Assembly: GCA_937911045.1 (NCBI GenBank)
Contig: CALEPX010000039.1
Location: forward strand, 11,766 to 75,765
Source: an uncultured Fretibacterium sp.
GTDB lineage: Bacteria > Synergistota > Synergistia > Synergistales > Aminobacteriaceae
Length of the DNA stretch: 64,000 nucleotides
Reading direction: 5' to 3'
A program made the translations under genes and the position numbers. Below, piece after piece: positions 9,107 to 20,000 of this stretch. Numbering within the stretch: position 1 is the first letter of the stretch; every line of letters begins with the position of its first letter. Below the pieces are notes generated by a model. That model saw only the letters and a list, made by a program, of their open reading frames with translations, was not told the origin of the DNA and made no database searches.

Positions 9107-12100
9107 ATGTCTGGTTCTATGAGTATTTCAGGTATAGTTTCAGGCGTCGATTGGGACTCAATGATCGACTCCATAATTGAGGCTGCTCAACAACCTGCTA
9201 TGGTCAAAGTCAACAAACGTACCAATCTTGTCAACAAAAAATCGCTCTTCGAAGAAATGAAAGTCTCAATGCAGTCGCTGCAATCCTCGATTTCTCCGCT
9301 CAAACTCCCGTCAACTTATAAAGCCAAGGAAATCGAGATCGAACGCTTAGACCGCAACGGTTCTTCAAAAGGCGTTTTGACCGCTTCAGTTAATGCTGAC
9401 GCCGAAGTCGCTGTGTACGATCTAAAGGTCGAACAACTCGCAACTGCTCAAACCGTACGTTCAAATCAAATCACGAGTTCAAAATTATCCAGCTTGACTA
9501 ATATGCCGGAATCTTCAACTTTGTACATAACTGCTGCTGGTCAGAAAGTAGGCATCGAAGTCAGTTCGAGTGATTCATTGCAATCGCTCAAATCCAAGAT
9601 CAACAACAAACTCAAAACTCTCAGCACACCAATCGATGTCACAGCTTCAGTCGTCGATAACAGACTCATTCTCAAAAGCGACAACACCGGTGAAGGCGCA
9701 ACTACCGTCAACGAATCTTTCACGATTAACACGACCGGCAGAAACACTCTATCCGATATTTTCGTGCAATATCCCGAAGATCTCGAACTCAAAAATTCCA
9801 GCGGCACAACTTACACGCTAAATCAAGATTTTCAGGTCGTAAATAACAACGAAATTCGCTGGATCGACAGCACAATCGATGACGGCTCAGTCAAAACCGG
9901 CGACGCTTACACAGCCACGTACACTACATCAGGAACGGACAATTTCAGATCTAAAGCAATCACTCGCGGCTCATCAACTACGGACAATTTCGCAACAGCT
10001 TTAGGCTTCACGATTTCGAGTATTTCGTCTCAAGAACGGTACACGATTACTTCCGTGAACGGCGAGATTTTGACTGATAATTCGATCGAATCAGACAGTT
10101 CGGTCAGGATCAAGTACGAAAACGGCAACAAACGTCACTACGGCGAATATTTCCTCACGTTCAACCAGATGAAATCGCAACTCGGCATTGACACAGATAC
10201 CATGGACGAAGACGAGATCAACGAGATTTATAACAAAGCTTTCGTTCTGACTGACAGCTCAAAAACTTACGTGTACGGGACTGACTTCACTCTTTCCGAG
10301 GACACAGATACAGGCTGGATCAAAATCAACTGGGCTGAAGGTGCTGAACCTGCCCAAAAATCGGATCTCTCGCTGACGTACTATACGACTGCTGATTATC
10401 AGGAAAATACCTACGTTGGCGGCACGGACTTCACTCTCAACGGCACAACTGCAACATGGACAACGTCAACGCCTCCAGCAGCTGGCACGAAGCTTTACCT
10501 GAACTACACAACTGGCGATGCTTTCGACTCAACAGGGACAGAAACCCAGACGCTCCTCAAGCTCAAATACGGTGGTGGCGAACAGGACGGCGGTTATCTG
10601 TCACTCGCGCAAATCAAGACGCAAATTGGCGTTACAGACGATACAGACGAAACTCTTCAAGCTGCACTGTTCAATCGAAGTTTGACTATAACGGATTCCA
10701 ACAATTCCAACTATGAGTACAAGTACGGCACTGATTACACACTCGTCGATAACGGCAACGGCTGGGCTGAAATTCAATGGCTCAGTGACGGACAATCTCC
10801 GTCAGATATTTCGAACTTGACAGTGTCTTACAACACAAACCCAACTCCAATCTCAACAGACAGCTACGGCACTGCGACAGACCAGAATCTGATCAGACTT
10901 GCTTACAGCGAGGGCGAACTTTCATACAACGAGACAAGTTATCTCTCGTACGACCAAATTCTGAGATATTTAAGAATCAATGACTCAACTTCAGATGACG
11001 TCAAAAAATCGCTCTTCAACACTTGTTTAACTATTACCAATTCCAACGGTATAACTTACACTTACGGTGATGATTTCACAATCAGCGAGGGGACAGGTGG
11101 TTGGGCTTCATTGGATTGGGGAGAAAACGTAACAGAGCCGGAAAACGTAACAATTTCATTAAATACTCCTTCGAGAATAGATGTCAAGGGTGACGAAGTT
11201 ATTACTACATCAACCGGATATCGCGTTCTTAAATCGGCTGACTACACAAATTTCAACTTCAATTTAACGGATTATATATCCTATCTCGGTTTTGCAGAAT
11301 TAGTAGGTTGTGACCCTAGCAGCGTAACGTCGCGTACCGGATTACAGAATTTGCAAAACGTCGAAGAACATTTTCAACTGAGCAATACGGATGGTACATC
11401 TTATACTTACGGAACTGACTATTACATTAGAGCTCGTGGTGGAATTGGAACTGCTGCTTTTGCACACATTCAGTGGCTGGGAAATTATCTTAACACGCCT
11501 CCGGATGACAGTGACTTGATTTTTGAATTAAAAGACGTGCCATCTACACAGATTAACATCACCGGTGGCACGGCAGACAAGCAAACTCAGCTGAAGATCT
11601 ACGACAACAGCGGTTCTCTCTCAGACGGCACCGGCAGTTATTTCACGCTCTCGGAGCTAAACTCCACACTCGGGATCACCAGTACTATGAACGACTCAGC
11701 AAAAGCCTTCTTGTACAATCAAGCAATTAGCATCAAAGATTCTAACGATACCGAATACCTTTACGGAACTTATTACACACTTGAATCCGACGACAATGAC
11801 AATACGTTCATCGTTTGGGATCCTAGCGTCACTGCTCCAAAAGCATCAGACTTGACGATCAAGTTCGGGTACTCAGAGCAACAGATCATAATAGACGGCG
11901 ACGACAGCAAAATTTCTGAGTATAACGTTGTATTGTTTGAGAATGCTAACGGAACAACCATGACCTACGAGCAATTACTAGCGAAACTCGGGCTCGATGA
12001 AAACGCTACAAGTAACGAAATAAATTCCGCGTTCGATGAATATTTCACAGTCACGGATTCTTCAGGCAACACTTACACTCGTGGCACTGATTTCAACTTG

Positions 12101-14086
12101 GTCACAGATAACGTAACAGGCTTCCCGGAGATCTCTTGGGGAACAACACCCCAGCCCAATGACGTAACTTTCTCGTTCAACAAAGAATCTGAGGGTGGCG
12201 ATGTCATAACGTTCAATCTATCTCGAAACGACACCGACTTAATCCAAACTAACACTAGCAAATCTGATGTGCCAACTTACACGAAATTCCAGAACGCTGA
12301 CACAATCACGATAACTTACGGGGACAGAACTTACTACGAGGGTTACGACTTCGAGATAGCTCAGGACGACGACGCAAACGCAACTATCAAATGGAACACA
12401 ACTGACTCCAACGGCAACGACATAACTTGGTATCAGCCTGACCCGGGACAAAGCTCAATCTACACGATCAATCTTTATGACGAAGACGGGAATTTGACGC
12501 ACAATTATTCAGCGTTCAGAAGTTATCAGGACAGCATCGACATGACCGACATTGGCTTCACGTCAGCTAACGGAGCTTTTACTTCGCTAACTTTCGACGG
12601 CACTACTTACGAATTTGATGACGATAACGCAATCAGTGATCTCAGCGTGAATTTTACTAAGGCATCGGACTTGGACACGCATGATACCATGATGTATCTC
12701 AACTGGGCTGCTCCGTCACGAACTGCTAACTCAAATCTGCCCTCTTACGGCGACACAATCAATGCCGAATACGCCTACAACGTCAACACTTTCGCGCTCG
12801 ATTCGGACAACGATAATTTGCTCAGCGTTCTTGGATTGAATTACAACGAAAACGATCTGCCAGACCCCGACGATTACACCAACGGCGAAGATGATGACGA
12901 TTACAAGAAAGCTCTCGCTAAATACGAAGAACATTTCACCGCGGCTCAGGACGCAGTTTTCTATCTTGACGGCGAACGCGAAACACGCTCATCAAATTAT
13001 ATCGGCGAAGATTATAATAACGAGTTAATCAAAGGCATGACGATTCATTTGACGGGTGTGGGCGAAGTTTCTCTCGAAGTTTCTCACGATGCGGAAAAAG
13101 CTGTCGAATCGATTCAAACTATGGTCGATAGTTATAATAGCATCATGAGCTGGATTAACACGCGCATGTCCGAAAAACAACTCGACGAAACTACCGCAGC
13201 AACTGTTGACTCGGATGACTTCAGAATGCGTTGGGGACTTCTGCACGGAAACTCTCTGCTCAGACAAACAAAGTCTAAAATGCGTGACTTAATCTCACAG
13301 AATTTCGTGTTCACATTCACCGAGAGATCAAGTTCTGATTCTGTCTACGGAACAATGGGCTTCAACGGTCTGAAATCGTCATCAACTCTGAGAATACGCT
13401 ACGCCGACGGAAAATACGCGGATTTAACCGTCAATACTGACGACACTCTCGAAACTCTGCTGAAAAAACTCGATTCTGAGAATAATTCCAAGATAACTGA
13501 CCCGTTCTACGATATTTATTACGACGAGGACGGCAAGTTACGCCAAGAACCTCTCGTGAAATTCGCAATCGATGACGACAAACTTTCAATCAAATCCACG
13601 ACAAGCGACGAGATAACTTTATCCGGCACGAGCGCAATGAACGCTTTGAAACTCAATTACACGTACAAAGGCTTGTATCAAATCGGCATTCAAACAACTT
13701 CCGATGATTACGGCAAATCCGGTGAAATTGATTTCGATTCGAGTGAATTTATGGAAGCTCTCGAAGATAATCCCGATGAAGTTCAGGCTTTGATGCTGAA
13801 ATTCGCGGGGCAAATGGACACGTGGGTGAAATCAATGCTGACGAGTTCGGGCGACACTTCCGGAACTTTGACGCGTGAGATCGAAAATCTCGAAAATCAA
13901 ATCTCGGACATTGACGAATATTTGAGCGATTATCAGGACAGGCTCGATCGTCAGGAAGAATCTTTGCGCTCGAAATACAACTCTGCCGAACAGCAAATCT
14001 CAAGCTTATCTCAACAGGCGAACTCAATCGCAGCAATCTTGAACCAGCTTAACGGCTACACTTCAAGTTCCAGCAGCGACAGTTAA
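9107..14086 (+). CDS. fliD: Flagellar filament cap protein FliD, giant form
   Basis: 1659 aa from ATG 9107, about three times the usual FliD length (~450-600). The start is fixed by CAGGAGG at 9091 and by the FliD N-terminus (SISGIVSGVDWDSMID); the frame is open further upstream but reads through the promoter and smpB antisense. Residues 1-~330 contain the FliD_N coiled coil and D-domain start. The centre holds at least six diverged repeats built on 'lt-tDS-g-tY-YGTDFTL----W'. The last ~350 residues are FliD_C (AEKAVESIQTMVDSYN; coiled coil LTREIENLENQISDIDEYL). It caps the growing filament at the cell surface. The central repeats are probably exposed and may be adhesive or antigenically variable (inference). 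Confidence 0.88.
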   Translation: MSGSMSISGIVSGVDWDSMIDSIIEAAQQPAMVKVNKRTNLVNKKSLFEEMKVSMQSLQSSISPLKLPSTYKAKEIEIERLDRNGSSKGVLTASVNADAEVAVYDLKVEQLATAQTVRSNQITSSKLSSLTNMPESSTLYITAAGQKVGIEVSSSDSLQSLKSKINNKLKTLSTPIDVTASVVDNRLILKSDNTGEGATTVNESFTINTTGRNTLSDIFVQYPEDLELKNSSGTTYTLNQDFQVVNNNEIRWIDSTIDDGSVKTGDAYTATYTTSGTDNFRSKAITRGSSTTDNFATALGFTISSISSQERYTITSVNGEILTDNSIESDSSVRIKYENGNKRHYGEYFLTFNQMKSQLGIDTDTMDEDEINEIYNKAFVLTDSSKTYVYGTDFTLSEDTDTGWIKINWAEGAEPAQKSDLSLTYYTTADYQENTYVGGTDFTLNGTTATWTTSTPPAAGTKLYLNYTTGDAFDSTGTETQTLLKLKYGGGEQDGGYLSLAQIKTQIGVTDDTDETLQAALFNRSLTITDSNNSNYEYKYGTDYTLVDNGNGWAEIQWLSDGQSPSDISNLTVSYNTNPTPISTDSYGTATDQNLIRLAYSEGELSYNETSYLSYDQILRYLRINDSTSDDVKKSLFNTCLTITNSNGITYTYGDDFTISEGTGGWASLDWGENVTEPENVTISLNTPSRIDVKGDEVITTSTGYRVLKSADYTNFNFNLTDYISYLGFAELVGCDPSSVTSRTGLQNLQNVEEHFQLSNTDGTSYTYGTDYYIRARGGIGTAAFAHIQWLGNYLNTPPDDSDLIFELKDVPSTQINITGGTADKQTQLKIYDNSGSLSDGTGSYFTLSELNSTLGITSTMNDSAKAFLYNQAISIKDSNDTEYLYGTYYTLESDDNDNTFIVWDPSVTAPKASDLTIKFGYSEQQIIIDGDDSKISEYNVVLFENANGTTMTYEQLLAKLGLDENATSNEINSAFDEYFTVTDSSGNTYTRGTDFNLVTDNVTGFPEISWGTTPQPNDVTFSFNKESEGGDVITFNLSRNDTDLIQTNTSKSDVPTYTKFQNADTITITYGDRTYYEGYDFEIAQDDDANATIKWNTTDSNGNDITWYQPDPGQSSIYTINLYDEDGNLTHNYSAFRSYQDSIDMTDIGFTSANGAFTSLTFDGTTYEFDDDNAISDLSVNFTKASDLDTHDTMMYLNWAAPSRTANSNLPSYGDTINAEYAYNVNTFALDSDNDNLLSVLGLNYNENDLPDPDDYTNGEDDDDYKKALAKYEEHFTAAQDAVFYLDGERETRSSNYIGEDYNNELIKGMTIHLTGVGEVSLEVSHDAEKAVESIQTMVDSYNSIMSWINTRMSEKQLDETTAATVDSDDFRMRWGLLHGNSLLRQTKSKMRDLISQNFVFTFTERSSSDSVYGTMGFNGLKSSSTLRIRYADGKYADLTVNTDDTLETLLKKLDSENNSKITDPFYDIYYDEDGKLRQEPLVKFAIDDDKLSIKSTTSDEITLSGTSAMNALKLNYTYKGLYQIGIQTTSDDYGKSGEIDFDSSEFMEALEDNPDEVQALMLKFAGQMDTWVKSMLTSSGDTSGTLTREIENLENQISDIDEYLSDYQDRLDRQEESLRSKYNSAEQQISSLSQQANSIAAILNQLNGYTSSSSSDS

Positions 14087-14104
14087 TTCACACGCAACAA
14101 AAAA

Positions 14105-14141
14105 ACTCCCGTGGGAAATTCAATTCTCCGGGAGCTTTTTT
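14105..14141. terminator. Bidirectional terminator between fliD and the DUF4230 gene
   Basis: CTCCCG at 14106-14111 pairs with CGGGAG at 14129-14134, flanked by an A-run before and CTTTTTT after. It serves two convergent genes. Confidence 0.8.
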
Positions 14142-14162
14142 CACATATTTCTCAATCACATA

Positions 14163-14849
14163 TTACTTACTCGCTACGACTTGCAAATTTTCGTCCGATT
14201 TCACAAACGCTTCCGCAATTTTCTGGAATCCTCCAGAGTTCGCTAATTCTTCAAACTTTTCGCCGTCCAAGAACACAATTTCCGATTCCATTCCAAACGA
14301 TGACACAACTGATGCGATAATTTTCCGTGCGTTATCGTCCGATTGATTCAAAATACCATTCTGAAGCGCGTGTTCTCGAACATGCTGCAAATCCAGATTC
14401 ACTTCACGATTCTGATCCTCAAGTTTCACCGATGTAAAAATTCCTGCACTCTGGTCATATACTTCAAAACTGTTCATGTCCGCGTATACGTCTCGAATCT
14501 GGCTGTGCGGCACAACTATTCTGACGCGATTAACATCAAATCTCTCGGAAACCTGCGCCTTCGATAAATCACACGAACACACAATCGTTCCGCAATATTT
14601 CAAGATAAATTTTCTCGTTGTGCCGGGAATGTTCAGGTCAAAAAACGGCATCTTCATTCCCTCTGAAAACGACACAACCGACTGGAATCTCTCGCGAACC
14701 GTCGAAAGCTCACTCACGTTCTGAATCCCAGATAATATCGCCGTCCTAACCGAACGATTTTGCTGAGAATCAGTCTTGCGTTTCATCAAATGAACGTTAA
14801 AAATTACAGATATTATTAATGCTGCCAAAATTAACAATGTTGCTATCAT
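14163..14849 (-). CDS. DUF4230 family membrane-anchored protein
   Basis: 228 aa. One N-terminal transmembrane helix (MIATLLILAALIISVIFNVHL) is followed by a soluble domain matching the DUF4230 pattern: NVSELSTVRERF, then KFILKYCGTIVCSCDLSK, VNRVRIVVPHSQI, and a C-terminal helical part with an internal NARKIIASVVSSFG. The function of the family is unknown. It is a single gene, convergent with fliD, with GGAGGA upstream of the ATG. Confidence 0.65.
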   Translation of the reverse strand: MIATLLILAALIISVIFNVHLMKRKTDSQQNRSVRTAILSGIQNVSELSTVRERFQSVVSFSEGMKMPFFDLNIPGTTRKFILKYCGTIVCSCDLSKAQVSERFDVNRVRIVVPHSQIRDVYADMNSFEVYDQSAGIFTSVKLEDQNREVNLDLQHVREHALQNGILNQSDDNARKIIASVVSSFGMESEIVFLDGEKFEELANSGGFQKIAEAFVKSDENLQVVASK

Positions 14850-14931
14850 GTATTTTTTCCTCCGTATTTTTCTCGATTATATTATACAATAGTATTCGCG
14901 AAATTTATTATTTTTAACGGAGGCGATTATT

Positions 14932-15804
14932 ATTACTCACAACGAAATTATTGCAAATCTTGAGATTCTCGGCTTAACAATCGGCGCAAATCATGACGAC
15001 ATTCGTTCCGCGTTCCGAAAATTGGCTCTCGAATTACATCCGGACGTCGCTGGTTCTGAAGGCTCCGAGAAATTCCAGAGTGTCAATAACGCTTATGCTG
15101 CTCTGAGAAATCTTTCCGACAACGAATTAGCTGCACTCTCTCCAAAACTCAACGACTTCAAAAACAATCTGCGGCAAATTTCCAAAATCGATGCCATACT
15201 CGACAAATACGAAGCCCAACTCAAGAAGCTCTCGCAAAAATCGCAAACTCAAACGCAAATCCCAGAAAAATTTCTCAACACGATAATCTTCAGGCTAAAA
15301 TCATCGAATCCGAAAATCATTAACATCGCGATAAATCTTGCCGCAAAAAATTCTCCGCAAATCACGAACAATCTCGCATTCAAACGCTCTCTCGCAAAAA
15401 TCCTGTCGCAAAAAAATCTCGACTCACAAACCGCAATTTTAGCAAGCCAACTCAAATTCTCGGACGAATCACGGCGAAAACTTGCTATCGAAATCATATC
15501 AAACGCACGAAATTTCCCGTTAAGTTTAATATTATCGTTAATCTCAGATGACCAAGATCTGCTCGAAAAATATCTGCTGCAAGTCAAACCCGAATATGTC
15601 GCGCAGTTAATCCGGCGTGTGAAAACTCCGTCGCAATCTCTCCTGAAGAATCTTCTCAGCTCAAATTTACCCGAAATTCTCGTTCCGACACTCTCAATGC
15701 TAAAGCAGCATTTCCCAAACTTAGCAACTCAGCACAAAGCGCGATTATCCGAATTATCCGAACATGAAGCACCAACCGTCCGAGCCTGGGCACGTTCGCT
15801 ATAA
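14932..15804 (+). CDS. J-domain (DnaJ-like) protein, probable ATT start
   Basis: 290 aa. The N-terminus carries a J domain: EILGLTIGANHDDIRSAFRKLALELHPD with the HPD motif that stimulates Hsp70 ATPase, then SVNNAYAAL. There is no ATG, GTG or TTG in frame before the TTG at 15022, and starting there would delete helices I and II. GGAGG at 14919-14923 sits 8 nt before an in-frame ATT at 14932, with further ATTs at 14926 and 14929. An AUU start is therefore the best reading. The rest is helical and HEAT-like, without a zinc-finger or client-binding domain, so this is a class C-type J protein. It precedes the DUF815 gene by 44 nt. Confidence 0.7.
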   Translation: MTHNEIIANLEILGLTIGANHDDIRSAFRKLALELHPDVAGSEGSEKFQSVNNAYAALRNLSDNELAALSPKLNDFKNNLRQISKIDAILDKYEAQLKKLSQKSQTQTQIPEKFLNTIIFRLKSSNPKIINIAINLAAKNSPQITNNLAFKRSLAKILSQKNLDSQTAILASQLKFSDESRRKLAIEIISNARNFPLSLILSLISDDQDLLEKYLLQVKPEYVAQLIRRVKTPSQSLLKNLLSSNLPEILVPTLSMLKQHFPNLATQHKARLSELSEHEAPTVRAWARSL

Positions 15805-15848
15805 AACATGCTACAATTCTCTCAAAATTTCACACAGGAGCATAAATC

Positions 15849-17033
15849 ATGAACTACAAAAACGATTTCGACGCTGGTTTCTACGTCTACAATAACGAAC
15901 CAATCAAGCGCGTATTCTCCGGCAAAAACGAGATTCTATTATCCGACATAATAAACTTGACCGCAAAGCACGATTTATTATGCGGCAATTTGTGGCAGAA
16001 TTTTTTAGCCGACATAATCGCCTCAGACGAAAATATTTTCACGCTCAAATCTGAACGCAGAAAAGCTCCTCAAGGCAGCATATCTGACCTAGCAAAACAT
16101 GACCTGAGAATCTTCATGAACTTCTTCAAGCACGAAATCCCCGAACAAATCCGAAACTTCCAAAACCCCGAACAAATCACAAATCCAATCTGCAAACTCA
16201 GCCAGGATTTATCAAGCGCGAAAACTCTTGACGAATTTTACGGCACAGTCACGAATTACTACGCGAATTTTGGACTGGGAATTTTCGGGATTCATGGCGC
16301 GTTCAGGTTCGAAAACGGCGAATTACAACCGGTTCAACACGTCGGCGAAATTACTCTCGATGACATAATCGGCTACGAAATTCAAAAGCGCGAACTCGTC
16401 TCAAACACTGAAGCATTCTTATCCGGCAAACCTGCGAACAACGTTTTATTATACGGCGACGGCGGCACAGGCAAATCCTCAAGCGTGAAAGCTCTGCTCA
16501 ACAAATATTACTCTCAGGGCTTGCGTGTGATCGAAATCTACAAGCATCAATTCCAGAACATAAACTCAATCGTTCATAAAATCCGCAACAGAAATTACAG
16601 GTTTATAATTTTCATCGACGACTTATCATTCGAAGAGAACGAGAGCGAGTACAAATATCTCAAAGCCATAATCGAGGGCGGAATCGAAACTAAACCCGAA
16701 AACATTCTCATATACGCGACGTCAAATCGCCGTCACATCGTCCGGGAAATTTGGCGCGACCGTGATGACATGGAACACAACGGCGACGTTCACAGATCCG
16801 ACACCATCGAAGAAAAATTGTCTCTTGCTTCAAGATTCGGCATTGCGATAAATTACTCAAGCCCAGACCGAAAAACTTATCACGAAATCATAACAACTCT
16901 GGCGAAAAACTCCGGGCTAAAAATCCCGACTGAAACTCTGCTAAAAAATGCCGACGCTTGGGAAATTCGACACGGCGGTAAATCCGGGCGCGCTGCACGT
17001 CAATACATCGATTATTTACTCGGTCACGAATAA
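15849..17033 (+). CDS. DUF815 family AAA+ ATPase
   Basis: 394 aa. Walker A GDGGTGKSS (approx. residues 200-208) and Walker B FIIFIDDLSFEE (approx. 256-267). YATSNRRHIV and the C-terminal GKSGRAARQYIDYLL match the DUF815 family. Members are ATPases of unknown role. The upstream J-domain gene is on the same strand, which hints at a shared protein-handling role (inference). ATG preceded by AGGAG. Confidence 0.85.
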   Translation: MNYKNDFDAGFYVYNNEPIKRVFSGKNEILLSDIINLTAKHDLLCGNLWQNFLADIIASDENIFTLKSERRKAPQGSISDLAKHDLRIFMNFFKHEIPEQIRNFQNPEQITNPICKLSQDLSSAKTLDEFYGTVTNYYANFGLGIFGIHGAFRFENGELQPVQHVGEITLDDIIGYEIQKRELVSNTEAFLSGKPANNVLLYGDGGTGKSSSVKALLNKYYSQGLRVIEIYKHQFQNINSIVHKIRNRNYRFIIFIDDLSFEENESEYKYLKAIIEGGIETKPENILIYATSNRRHIVREIWRDRDDMEHNGDVHRSDTIEEKLSLASRFGIAINYSSPDRKTYHEIITTLAKNSGLKIPTETLLKNADAWEIRHGGKSGRAARQYIDYLLGHE

Positions 17034-17042
17034 TACGCACAA

Positions 17043-17072
17043 AAAAATCCCCCTGCATTTCACAAGGGGATT
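17043..17072 (-). terminator. Terminator of carB (possibly bidirectional)
   Basis: AATCCCC and GGGGATT form a stem around a ~13-nt loop. On the minus strand the stem is followed by a run of seven T, fitting the end of carB; on the plus strand the T-run is weak. Confidence 0.65.
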
Positions 17073-17099
17073 CGATTCTATTATATTTGCTTATATTTG

Positions 17100-20000
17100 C
17101 TATCTAATTAACGAGTGCCATTCTCGTATGCTCTTGAGAGATTCTGCCGCGTCCTTTTGCGATTTAATCTGCGACTTAATCGACATTATGCCTTCAATCG
17201 CTGCCCGTGCTGCTGCAATCGTCGTAACATACGGAATTTTTGTGCGTACTGCTCCTCGTCTCAACTTATTGCCCGTATCTGTGAAAGCTTTTTCTCTGGG
17301 CGTGTTAATTATCATCTGAACTTGTCCGTTAATCACGAAGTCCATGACATCTGGTCTGGAATCACTCACACATTCGCAAGCGATTCCGGCTTTGTTCAGA
17401 ATATCAAACGTGCCTTTCGTCGCCAAAATTCTGAAGCCCGCACCAAGATATTTTCTCGCAAGTTCCGCAGCTTCTGGTTTGTCCGAATCACTCAGAGCGA
17501 ATAACACTGTGCCATTCAGCGGCAATTTCGAGCCGGCAGCTTCTTCTGCTTTGAAAAACGCCTCGCCAGGTTCAGACGCAATTCCCAAAACTTCTCCGGT
17601 TGAACGCATCTCTGGACCCAAAACCGGATCTACTTCCTGAAACATATTAAACGGAAAGACTGATTCTTTCACGCCGTAATACGGGATCACGCGCTCACTC
17701 AGAGATTCTAACGGTGAGGGATTACCTGTCAAATCTCTTGTGATTGCTTCGACTGCTAACGGAACCATTCGTATTCCGCAAACTTTCGAAACTAACGGGA
17801 CTGTTCGTGATGCTCTGGGATTAGCTTCAAGCACAAATATTTTCCCGTTCTCAATCGCGTATTGAATATTCATGAGTCCGACGACGTGCATTGCTTCGGC
17901 GATTTTGCGTGTGTATTCGCGAATCGTGCGCAGTTTATTTTCCGAAATATGTCTCGACGGGATTATGCAAGCTGAATCTCCTGAATGAATGCCGGCTAAT
18001 TCGATATGCTCCATAACTGCCGGAACGTATGCGTGTGTGCCGTCACAAATTGCGTCCGCTTCACATTCAAGCGCGTGATTCAAGAACCTGTCGATCAAAA
18101 TCGGTCTGTCCGGTGTAACTCCTACTGCTGCACGAACATAATTTTCGAGGCTTGCTTCGTCATAAACGATCTCCATGCCGCGACCGCCCAAAACATACGA
18201 CGGTCTGACCATAACAGGATAGGCGATTTTACGCGCAATTTCCGACGCTTCAGAAAAATTCGCAGCCATTCCGGATTCTGGCATCGGAATCCCAAGATTG
18301 TCCATGACTTCTTTGAATCTTCCGCGATCTTCAGCCAAGTCTATTATCTCCGGTGACGTTCCGAGAATTTTCACACCGTTGCGCTCAAGTTCAGAGGCTA
18401 AATTCAGGGGTGTTTGTCCACCGAATTGCGCGATAACTCCGAGCGGCTTCTCGTAATTATAAATGCTCAACACGTCCTCAAGAGTCAGCGGCTCGAAATA
18501 TAATTTATCCGACGTATCATAATCCGTCGAAACTGTTTCGGGATTGCAATTTATCATAATCGTCTCGAACCCAAGATTTTTCAGCGACTTGGCTGCATGT
18601 ACGCAACAGTAATCGAACTCGATTCCCTGACCGATTCGATTCGGGCCGCCTCCGAGAATCATGATCTTTCTGCGAGTGTGATCGATTTCAGATTTGCGTT
18701 CCGAGTTATATGTCGAGTAATAATATGCGCCGTTCTGAGTTCCTGCGACATGAACAGCTTCCCAAACTTCCGAAACTCCCAATGATTCACGCCTGCTGCG
18801 AATTTCTGATTCCGGAATTGCCAAAAGCCTGCTCAGATATTTATCAGCGAACCCGTCACGTTTTGCGCGAATTAACAACTCGTCGGGAATTTGCGCACCC
18901 GCGAATTTCAGAATCTCTTCTTCCTCATCGAGTATTTCGTGAATCTGTTCGAGAAAATATCGCTTCACGTGCGTCAAGCCGTACACTTCATCAATCGTCG
19001 CGCCCTTTCTGAACGCCTCGTAAATCATGAAATAACGCTCACTTGATGGCACACGCAACTTTTCGAGCAGCTCAGACTTTGACAGCTCGTGAAAATTCTT
19101 CACAAATCCCAAACCGTAACGATCTTTCTCAAGCGAACGAATTGCTTTCTGTAGAGCTTCTTTGAAATTTCTGCCCAAACTCATGACTTCACCGACCGCA
19201 CGCATCTGTGTTCCGAGTTTGTCCTCAACACCCTTGAATTTCTCAAACGCCCATCTCGCAAATTTCAACGCAACGTAATCACCGCCGGGTTTGTACTTGT
19301 CAAGTGTTCCGTATTTGCTGCATTCGAGATCCTTAAGCGTGAGACCTGCCGCAAGTTTCGCCGACACCAACGCAATCGGGAAACCCGTAGCTTTCGACGC
19401 AAGAGCTGATGAGCGTGAAGTTCTGGGATTGATTTCGATAACGATAACTCGTCCTGTCTTAGGATCATGTGCAAATTGTACGTTCGTTCCGCCAATAACT
19501 CCGATATGCTCGACGATTTTATACGCCTGCTCCTGTAATTTCTGCTGCAAATCCTGCGAGATAGTCAGCATCGGCGCAACACAAAACGAATCTCCCGTAT
19601 GAACTCCCATCGGATCAACGTTCTCGATAAAGCAAACCGTTATCATGTTATTATCTTTATCACGCACGACTTCGAGTTCCAATTCTTCCCAGCCAAGGAC
19701 GGATTCTTCGACCAAAACCTGATGCACGATACTGGCTTGCAATCCGCGTTCACAAACTACACGCAATTCGTCGCGATTGTAAACCAGTCCACCACCAGCA
19801 CCTCCCATTGTGTACGCAGGACGCAGCACAACAGGATAACCTAAATTTTCCGCGATACGCAACGCTTCGTCAACACTGTACGCAACTTCTGAGCGCGCCA
19901 TATCAATGCCCAAATGCTGCATAGTTTTCTTGAACTCGACTCTATCTTCGCCACGTTCGATCGCATCTGCCTGAACCCCGATAACTTGAACATGATATTT

